Shown here: positions 56,141-64,000 of the stretch, one piece after another
Numbering within the stretch: the first letter of the stretch is position 1
Layout of the letters: each line of letters starts with the position of its first letter
DNA from: Catonia carolina
Lineage: Eukaryota > Arthropoda > Insecta > Hemiptera > Achilidae
NCBI GenBank assembly: GCA_035578175.1
Contig: JAQMRL010000003.1
Coordinates: 27,104,672-27,168,671, forward strand
Direction: 5' to 3'
DNA: 64,000 nucleotides
Notes under the pieces: model-generated
What the model was told of the DNA's origin: nothing
Database searches by the model: none
The model's input: the letters and a program-made list of their open reading frames with translations, nothing else
Position numbers and translations under genes: made by a program

Positions 56141-56886
56141 TATACGGTGACCATAAGAAACATTTACATTTTAGTTGGGATGATCCTCAGCCTGGGTGAG
56201 CTATGGAGTGGTGCGGGGTCATTCACCTTCCGAGAAGTGGCCGTTGTGGTATCTCAATCACAATGGAGCAGTGTGTGTTCACATATGACATGGATGTATA
56301 AAACGGTGACTCAGTGGTATGTATGAAACGCAGCTCAAACACCATTTCCCATTCGCTAGCAAGGAGCAGTCCCTGGTCGACCAACCATTGTGAATTGACA
56401 CAATTGAATTACACAACTGCAGAGGCTAAGCTAGCGAGAGGAAATATGTTTTCAGCAAGACGGGGTTACTGCTCACACAGCAAGGATTTCGATGAACCTG
56501 CCGCGGAACTTGTTTCCAGCTCACCTAATTTCAAGATTTGGAAATTATCCCTGGCCTCCTCGATCTCCTGACCTTAACATGTGTGATTTTTAGGTGGGGA
56601 CATTGGAAGGCAAAAGTTTATCGATATAAACCCTGTACTTTAGATGACTTGAAAGTGGCATTGATCACCGAGACACTGGAACAAGTGTTAAGGAGCTTCC
56701 TGGACAGAATCAAAAAATGCATCAGGGAAAACAAACGTCACCTTCCTACATCATTTTTTTTCTGCGTGAAGTAAATGGCATATTCCCACAACCATGTTAG
56801 GCAAGTGAAATAAATTGTTTCTTGAAAAATTAATATTGTTTTACTATTTTGAAAAAATGTAAATGTTTCACGTGGTCACCTTGTAC
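56141..56886 (+). mobile_element. internally deleted Tc1/mariner-type transposon with TIRs
   Basis: GGTGACCATAAGAAACATTT (from about 56147) and the inward-read right end GGTGACCACGTGAAACATTT are inverted repeats, both continuing ACATTTT and bordered by TA. Inside, a decayed N-terminal piece (MEQCVFTYDMDV near 56264) is joined to the C-terminal catalytic part. At about 745 bp it is roughly half of an autonomous element, so an internal deletion is inferred. Confidence 0.78.
56436..56762 (+). pseudogene. Tc1/mariner-type transposase C-terminus
   Basis: The plus frame reads FQQDGVTAHTARISMNLPRN, LISRFGNYPWPPRSPDLN and MCDF, then after a stop and frameshift WGHWKAKVYRYKP and TLDDLKVALITETLEQVLRS. 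QQDGxTAHT and WPxRSPDLxxCDFxLWG carry the last two catalytic acidic residues of the DDE/D core. The stop after CDF destroys activity. Confidence 0.8.
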
Positions 56887-58999
56887 ATACACAGCCTATC
56901 ATGATAATACTTCGCTGCTCCTACTCCATCTGGTACTGGACAATGATGAATTATATTTATGTTTTTGTAAATTCGACACCTCATTGTTATAGCATCCACA
57001 GTTTTAGTAATTATAAACTGATTGTTGAAAAATGTTTTATTATTGTTAAAGTTTCTGATGCTGTTTTCTTTTGTTTTAATTTTTATAGTTTATTAATGCC
57101 TTGAATTCACATTCAAATATCTAGTAAGCATACATAATTAAGAATAACTAATATTTAATTTTTAAAAAGTTGAAAACAGCATATAAAACTACAATTATTA
57201 GACATCCGAGAATTCCTGAAGAAACTATGCGAGATTGGATGGCAGAAAACAATGAACTGCATTTATTTACAGAAAAAAAATTGATGACACATCAATTGGT
57301 CAGGAAAGAGAAAAAACCAAGACTATAAAAATAAATTATCCAACCGATGAGTGTCTTTACATTTGGTCTGTACAAAAAGAAACTTAGGAGTTGTAGTTTT
57401 TTCCATTGTTTTAAAACTATTAACAATAAAGATGTTTAAAAACTGGCAGGAACTATAGGGGTAGCAAAAGTTGGCTCTGGTGAGGTAGAAGTCATATACA
57501 TTGATGAAATAACCAAATCAGGATAGTTAAGATCTTGTGTTGAAAAAGGATGAAAAGGAGCTAAAATCAACAGCAGATAGACAATGGTATATCTATGAGC
57601 ACATATATAGCTGTGTAGGGCCATCCCCTCATATCCCGCAGGTTGTCTAACATAACAGATCTTAGCATGCCCCCCTTTCACCTTATTATAACCAGGGAAC
57701 ACTGTACTGACAAAACATGCACCTTTCAGTTATAAAAAAAACCAATAAACTCAGTTGTTTATTGTGACCAATCTTAAAATGGTGTTTACTGAACTCCAAT
57801 TGCATTTCTGTCACCAGGTGCTCTCTGTAAAATCATAGCCTAACACTTAATATTAATAAAGCTATTCTAAATTTTTTTATATTATTTTGGACTAAAACAA
57901 AAATGACACAAATTTATAAGTATTAATAAAAAAATTAAACTTAGTTCCACATTATACATTAAAAAGTGAAATTAGTCTGGTAAGTTTTGGTCAGACTAAA
58001 ACCTACGACAGTAATTGAGTTCAAAATATATTACTGTATTAATTAACTCAGATAATAAATAAATAAATTAGTGCCCAATACACAAATAGATAAGGTTATA
58101 TAAAAAAAGCTGCATACCGAGGAGTAGAAGTTAGTGTAAACTAACACTACTAATTTTCAATTAAACTAAAATTGAATAAAATTTGCACGTTGCATGAAAA
58201 TATGTATTTAAGATTGAAAGTTCTTACGGTTTTTAGTACCACTTTTTATCACAAGTTTTGATTCAAAGCCTGTTAAACATGTTATAAAGATAATTCACAC
58301 TTAAATATAAAGCAAGCTGAAGAGCAGGAAAACATTAGTAATGGATGCAGAAAGTAAAGAAAAAAAATCTACTTTTAACATCTTTTCATTTTACTGGTAA
58401 TGCAATATAAGTTGACGATCGTCAGCGAGAGTAAGACTGGACTATGTGGAGGGTTGAAGTGCTACTATATGTACTTTTCTAAATACATCATAGCGACAGC
58501 TCTAACCATGACATCATGTTGTAGTTTTACTCTTACATTGATTTATTATGTTTACAACCATGTCGTTTTATAAACATTCCATTGTATTATTTATCGATTC
58601 TTAATAATTATACTAAACAATAAACATTCATTCTAAATAACCCATAATACTAGGCCTAAGCAATATTTAGTATCCTTTTTGGTCATCAGCAGTAAAATGA
58701 TTTACTGCACTCTTGACATTTGTAGTGATAGACTAGTTAGTCTGCGAGTTCCGCCGATGCGAGCTTATTTTCGTGAGTAATACTATTTTTACGGTAATTT
58801 CAAAACATTATTGTATTTTTTAGGTTTTCATATTTTATTATTTTCAGTAAAGTTATGTTAAATTGCAATTAATTTTTAAACAATTCACTTTTTTTAAATA
58901 ATTACATTACATCTTACTTATTTAACGTGACAGGTCATGAACTGAATTTTATTATTTAAGTGTTTGTGGTGGTTACATTTTGAGTTACACACTTGAAAC
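56887..58999. other. no confident gene; possible pogo HTH scrap at 57195-57330
   Basis: At 57195-57330 a frame reads RHPRIPEETMRDWMAENNEL then FTEKK, resembling the helix-turn-helix of pogo-type transposases (TLRxWxKDExKL). The rest has no supported feature. Sequence upstream of 59000 could be a promoter if the candidate exon there is real. Confidence 0.3.
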
Positions 59000-59026
59000 A
59001 TGTCTTATGCTTTCGAGTTGGCCGAT
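59000..59026 (+). other. candidate first coding exon (MSYAFELAD)
   Basis: ATG in the context AACATGT opens MSYAFELAD and runs directly into GTAAGT, a consensus donor. An in-frame TGA lies six bases upstream. I could not find a phase-compatible second exon, so this may be chance. Confidence 0.18.
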
Positions 59027-59185
59027 GTAAGTAGCATAGATAGTATACTGTCCTCTACATGGTAGGTAGGCACAATGGTCAACTTATAGCGCGTAACCAG
59101 TACACTGGATGTGTAACATCCAACATACTGGATTCAAGACATACTTAATTCATTTTTATTTCATATAATGAATTAATACAATAAT

Positions 59186-59275
59186 TTCACTAACCTTCTT
59201 TTTAAACTGCGTCACCTTTATTTTAATTTTTACTTACACGTGTTTCGGTGGATCCACCATCATCAGAGTAAATAA
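59186..59275. repeat. half fold-back element
   Basis: TTTCACTAACCTTCTTTTTA and CACGTGTTTCGGTGGATCCA match one arm and the centre of the palindrome at 43675-43826. They also match GTTTCGGTGG..CCACC at 4241. Only one arm is recognisable. Confidence 0.55.
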
Positions 59276-59289
59276 CATATAATTGAAAC

Positions 59290-60430
59290 TAAAAACACTA
59301 TTTATTAAAAATCTATAGAAGATGATACATCTTCAGTCACTTGTATAAAATTAATTCATTTTGTTTCTAGTAGGCCTAACCATGATTTGACATTATACTT
59401 GTAAATTAATAACAATACACAAATTATACAAACAAAATTTATCCTTAATCTGTTATAAATCTAAATTACAAGTCTACTGTATTTTTATTTTAATAAAAAT
59501 TCGCGTAAAGTAGGCTATTATTGATACTGGAAGAAGGGATTAACCTCACAAACAGTGTTTAATGGTATAACCAACAATTGTTTAGTAACACACTCTTTAT
59601 AATAAAATATTTTTATTGACTACGTAGTTAAGATAAGCTATAATTACTAGAAGAGATCTGCCAATTACTGTATATAAAGTACAGTTACAGCATTGAAAAT
59701 CAGAATCATCAAAATGGCCCTATTGTCTTCCATACGTATGTTGTAAATTTGATAGCTGTTTTAGACTTTTGAACAGAAAATAAAGATGAGAAAGAGTAAA
59801 ACATTAGAGAGAAACTACGCTGATCGTGCATACACTGAAACATTTATTGCCCTAGACACTGCCTTATCATGAAAAAAAAAATAGTAAATAAGTACACAGA
59901 CACCAGCTTCTTCTTTAGAACAGAAAATTATAGATCTTGGTAAAAAAATCTTTGGAAGATTTCTAAATAGTTTGGAGCTATTGCATCATATGAAAAGTGA
60001 CTTTTTCAAATGAATTCTAAAATGCTACAAAATTAATCTAATGTTGTTTACTTGTGATTCTCAGTAAGATACAGTACTAATTTTTTATCGTGTAATATTT
60101 TATTAGTAAACAGCTCTTTTAACTTCAATTACCTTTAACATAAGTGCACTTTTATTATCATAATACGTTATTTCAATCACACACAAGACATCATAACTGA
60201 CGAACAAAGGGCGACCGGGTCGCAAAGAATTAAAAATGCTCTAGTTAATAGGCCTACTCTAAAGACCAAATTCTATAAGGATAGATTTAGCCTAAGTAAG
60301 CTACTCCAATGTAGGCGTATAATATATATACAATAATTTCAATAAAATTTAAGTATAGCTAAGGTTAATTTTTTTCATTTTCCCCTCTATGTTTTAGTAA
60401 TATGCATACCAGCAATATCGGTATTAAAAG
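59290..60430. other. AT-rich DNA, no gene seen
   Basis: No supported feature except a short palindrome GCGACCGGGTCGC near 60210. Confidence 0.4.
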
Positions 60431-60511
60431 GTCATCTGAAAATTTGAATGAATCGATAATCTGAAATGCCTACGCTGTTAGTTACATCGGATTTTGGAGG
60501 CTCTACTGTAT
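60431..60511 (-). mobile_element. pogo-like terminal repeat, single end
   Basis: Read inward from 60511: ATACAGTAGAGCCTCCAAAA, TCCGATGTAAC and TCAGATTATCGATTC, the usual pogo-type end. The partner end is not identified. Confidence 0.5.
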
Positions 60512-61671
60512 CATTTAAAACTGTTAGCAGCGAAAATGCTCATTAATCGATGGATGTTTGTACCCACTTTGAAAACAAATTAAGAGAAAACTTTAAAAGA
60601 GCTTAAGAAATTTTCTCAAATTTTTTTATATAAGTGTATACTAAATAAACACTTGGATACACTTAAGCCTAATTGAAAAGTATTAATCTAAAGATTATGT
60701 TCCATTGCAGCCAGTTAAAAGGGTTAATGGCATAATAATCAGTGGAATATTATTAACATTATGCGACATATTATAACATTATATTATGAACAGGCTAAGT
60801 AAATCATATAGAACATAAAAATCACAAAATCATTATTAACCTTTTGGATATCAATACTACTATGTCATCCAAACAAATAAAAATACATACATTTTGGTTT
60901 GTGGATAACAATTAATGTCACTAAAATCTTCAAGAATCATTAAAATGTATAGTAATAATTATCATAATTACAATCATAACATGTTAAAACAGTTGAATTT
61001 TAAAATAAGAACAGACAAAACAAGAATACGTACTTGCACATGTATTTAAATTGATTATTAATAAGAGAAACAATTATAAAATTGGTTATAGTATTTAAAA
61101 TCATATAATATCCTACTACTTAAAATATAGGTAGGCCTACTAGTTAAGATAAAAATTTAAAAAAATAACCTTTACTTAAAATGAATCAACTGGTGTGTGC
61201 ACATAATATTTGTTAAAAAAAAGTTGTAATAGGTTAAAACCTAACCTAAACATACCAGATAACAGATGCTTATATCGGAGGGTATAACATCTTTAAAGTT
61301 TAGCAAATGGTACCTAGCAAATACATTAAAACTAAACAAAAATTTGAAGACGAATCGAATTTTAGTTTTAAAATCTAAAATTTCTTTGTACCACTAACCA
61401 ACTTATAAGTCTTCCGATTTCAATAAAGAAATAATTATACTTACTGCTGAAAACAACCAACCTAAAAAAATAATTTGGGAATTAATAACAATGTTATTAA
61501 CAGCACAATATTACTGTTGTAGGTTAACTGAATTAATTAATATAAATATAATAATAAATTAACATGCAATACATCATTATAGGAATTCATCAATATACTT
61601 GTAACATAATCTTCCAATTAGCACCACCAATTTTCAATTCATACACTTTCCCAATAAGGCCCTAATAACTT
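60512..61671. other. AT-rich DNA, includes the 3' flank of the host gene
   Basis: No other gene is seen. The 3' UTR of the minus-strand gene at 61672 must start here, but I cannot choose a polyadenylation site. Confidence 0.4.
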
Positions 61672-62097
61672 TTACACAATGTTTTCATCGTTTTCGGTTT
61701 TCACAACTGTTTCGGTATCTATTCCGTTATCATTATCATTTGGAGTTGGTGCTTTTACACCTGTTGACAAAATTTCTTCATCATATTTTTTCACAAACTC
61801 TGGATCTATCGATTTAATGTGTGCCAATACAATATCTTTATGAATTTGGTCCCAATTATCAGACCATTCTTTAAATAATTTCACTCGGCACTGAAATAAA
61901 CTTGGTGGTCTATGTTGCAAATTTCCAATGTTATCCATGCCTGGTAATAACCCATTGACATAACCTTTACTTCCAAATTTCTCGGCGAGAATCGGTAAAA
62001 AATCACTTCTTTGAAGTTCACTCCATTCATTAAACCACTCAGCTATGTAACGAATTTGACGGTCAGTGTCTGGCACAAATCCATTTGTAGAACACAT
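61672..62097 (-). CDS. C14orf119-like: C14orf119 homologue (uncharacterised conserved protein)
   Basis: The single-exon minus-strand frame gives 141 residues from ATG at 62097 to the stop at 61672. It resembles human C14orf119, which is about 140 residues, so it appears complete. Shared features are an N-terminal IRYIAEWFNEWSELQRSDFL helix pair (about 15-34), RPPSLFQCRVKLFKEW (about 63-78), SDNWDQIHKDIVL (79-91) and DPEFVKKY (about 98-105). The tail (110-141) is acidic and probably disordered. Tryptophan and aromatic residues recur at the spacing seen in the family. There is no signal peptide, membrane segment or catalytic motif, so it is probably a small soluble intracellular protein. Its molecular function is not established, and none is assigned here. 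It is the only confident host gene in the window, and codon use is less AT-skewed than in its neighbours. Confidence 0.88.
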   Translation of the reverse strand: MCSTNGFVPDTDRQIRYIAEWFNEWSELQRSDFLPILAEKFGSKGYVNGLLPGMDNIGNLQHRPPSLFQCRVKLFKEWSDNWDQIHKDIVLAHIKSIDPEFVKKYDEEILSTGVKAPTPNDNDNGIDTETVVKTENDENIV

Positions 62098-62300
62098 TTT
62101 TATAAACAGTAAAATTTAAATTATTTTAAAACCACCACGTACCGACGACACAATTCCGGATTACATTACAGTTACAACGGGACTCTTCACAAAACTAGTG
62201 CGTGATCATATAGCCGTGTTTCACGTTATCAACACGTTCTAACACGCAGCGCTACTCCCGAACGTTTGAAAGGCAAATAAAATACACGTGTACTTCGAAT
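62098..62300 (-). promoter_or_regulatory. 5' flank and probable promoter of the C14orf119-like gene
   Basis: The interval upstream of the start codon is GC-richer than the surroundings (AACACGCAGCGCTACTCCCG near 62240) and lacks repeats. I see no clear TATA box at a useful distance, which would fit a housekeeping-type promoter. This is inference from position and composition. Confidence 0.4.
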
Positions 62301-62749
62301 TTTTGTAGCCTAAGAACATCAAAATCTTAATATGCTTATTTTTGACAACTGTATATTTTACTTGTTAACTTGCAACTTAAATGTGCTGTAAAATTGTTGA
62401 AAATTTTATCTAACATCACGGAACACTAGCGCTTCAAATGAAAAGTTGGTTACTTGCTCAGGAACTAGATGATGTTTCAATTACGTCGAGCGCAACTTTT
62501 AAAATCCTGAAGCAATATAAACTAATAGCGTCTGTTTTTATAAAATAAAAACTCCTGTGTGTCTAATAAAAGTTCCTTCATTCCATTTCATAAAAATATA
62601 TTAGGTCGCAATTCAGTAAAACTAAATTCGTCACATTAAAAATTAATATCACGATTTAAGGAACTTTTATCATAATGCTTTCAATTAGTATGGAAAATAA
62701 ACACAAGGTTGCAGCACCTACCTAGCTTGTATAGAGTAGTTCTAAGATT

Positions 62750-62859
62750 TATCCACAGAGAGAGTTAGCATTCAGTAATGTACACCGTGCACTTGGCGTC
62801 GCGTTGATTTTGAATGTAATCTAAATTTCATTTTTCCGGATGTGATTATCTTCACAAAG
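62750..62859 (+). other. candidate divergent 5' untranslated exon
   Basis: GC-richer sequence with CACTTGGCGTCGCGTTGATT leads to CTTCACAAAG followed by GTAAGCC, a good donor. No ATG opens a frame that reaches the donor, so it would be non-coding leader. It lies about 650 bp upstream of, and divergent from, the C14orf119-like gene. Confidence 0.25.
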
Positions 62860-63164
62860 GTAAGCCTAACTATTATGTTTTTGTAACAAATTTAAGTTCG
62901 TTGATGTTAAAGTTCATTAAAATTTTTTTTAAATCAGTTCCTACTTGTACAGAAACTGAACTTTCTCAAAAATTACATATGGTTATCAAAATCATGCATA
63001 TGTTCATGTTCTCAGAATTTTCAGTACAGGGTAAAAATTGATTTCTCTTTACTATCTGTTCTATATATGTGTGATTAATTGAATATTAATGATAGAATTT
63101 TGTTACCATACTTTACTTCATACTTCTATAGTCAAAAAATTTAAAAAAAAACATAATGGTCAGT

Positions 63165-63260
63165 GCAACTGGATTTTATGTCATGGGTCCCAAGTTTGAT
63201 TCCCAGTCAGGTCTAATAATTTTTGTCACTCATTTTTATTTATCAACTGTCATAATCAGC
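63165..63260 (+). mobile_element. tRNA-like SINE head, degenerate
   Basis: CAGTGCAACTGGATTTTATG and CCCAAGTTTGATTCCCAGTC give an A-box-like and a good B-box-like element, followed by GGTCTAATAATTTTTGTCAC. The tail does not clearly match the T family. Confidence 0.45.
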
Positions 63261-63681
63261 ATTAGCAGTAAACTGCGAAAAAAGCGCACATTGCAGAAAC
63301 TATTAACTATTATTATATGAACATCTTGCATAAACTATTAAGATACATAAATGTGGTTATGGTTGAACCATTTTAGTCACAGAGTTAAAAACAAAAGATT
63401 AGGTACTTTCTGTAATTTACAGTATTATGATTATTTTATATTAATGTTAGTATTATTAAAATATACTTAAATTAATAATAGTTATTACGGTACTTTAGTA
63501 TGCATGACAAAAGCCTAAATTGTTAGCTGTCTCTTTCTCTATATCTATTGAAATTGACAAACATATTGTTGAATATTATGTTGGTTAAATATGCATGGCA
63601 TAATTTCACTCATTGTGACACTTTATAACATAGGTAGCTCTGTTAGAATATTAAACTTTTCATCAGTAACACAGTAATCTT

Positions 63682-64000
63682 AAAAATCTGGTGTGAAACA
63701 CTTACATGCCTTTCCTGCCTCTTTCTTGCCAAAGTAAATAATGAAAAATAAAATAAGTTATGTTTATGAGTAAAAAATATAAAATTAAAAAGAAGCCTAA
63801 TTTTAATCATGAGTGAAGGATGCTAAATGAAAATTAACCTCTGTTCAACTCAAAAATACACAAAATCACTTTGATGCTAAATCAAGCTCTTAAAACAAAG
63901 TGTTATATAAAAGTTGCATGTGTTTTAATTATCTATAATGATATTTATTATTTTTTTTTAATTTCTTTTAATACAATTTTGTTAAAAATCGCAGGAACAC
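63682..64000 (-). mobile_element. family A repeat, copy 4 (runs off the window)
   Basis: Begins AAAAATCTGGTGTGAAACAC, the complement of the family 3' end, then CTTGCC, TAAGTTATGTTTATGAG, TTTTAATCATGAGTGAAGGA and AAATGAAAATTAACCTCTG, matching copies 1 and 2 in reverse order. It is more diverged than those. Confidence 0.68.

Overview
This is an AT-rich invertebrate nuclear window. It looks like an insect, and I lean weakly towards a hemipteran-type genome, but the sequence alone does not fix the species. One host protein gene can be read with confidence. Almost everything else recognisable is transposable-element material at many stages of decay, from a complete LINE with a 13-bp target duplication down to fragments carrying stop codons. 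I see no rRNA, no functional tRNA, no CRISPR array and no bacterial-style operon.

Layout. 0-4.5 kb: half of a mariner element, the 3' part of an RTE-like LINE with a (GAA)n tail, a Jockey 3' fragment and a 330-bp fold-back. 6-9 kb: an LTR-like repeat and the first copy of a roughly 390-bp retroposon (called family B here). 10-13 kb: a Tigger/pogo element, then a ~1-kb TG-rich repeat (family A) and a second family B copy. 14-19 kb: tRNA-derived SINEs, a LINE scrap, and a 710-bp hAT element with a perfect 8-bp target duplication that keeps the transposase C-terminus. 22-27 kb: a SINE with an 11-bp target duplication, a 1-kb fold-back nested in a family A copy, another family A copy and a minisatellite. 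27.6-32.1 kb: a full-length, apparently intact Jockey-clade LINE with ORF1 and ORF2 overlapping by ATGA, followed by a perfect 75-bp-arm palindrome. 34-43 kb: an alternating-orientation MITE array, the second LTR-like copy, a Harbinger-like MITE, a truncated Jockey and a SINE with a GAA-type tail. 43-57 kb: two TTAA-flanked piggyBac-like MITEs, three pogo-like elements or ends, several LINE and mariner remnants and an internally deleted Tc1/mariner-type element with matching terminal repeats. 61.7-62.1 kb, minus strand: an intact single-exon homologue of human C14orf119, the only confident host gene. A possible divergent untranslated exon lies about 0.65 kb upstream of it.

How the parts relate. 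The Jockey LINE supplies endonuclease and reverse transcriptase and ends in poly(A). The RTE-like LINEs and one tRNA-derived SINE share a (GAA)n tail, which suggests that the SINE borrows RTE machinery. The many short TIR elements (hAT, pogo, piggyBac, Harbinger, fold-back) carry no intact transposase here and would depend on enzymes made elsewhere. Several short splice-bounded coding-like pieces (25.5, 43.4, 44.45, 44.8, 47.8, 52.5 and 59.0 kb) may be exons of undiscovered host genes; they are listed at low confidence.
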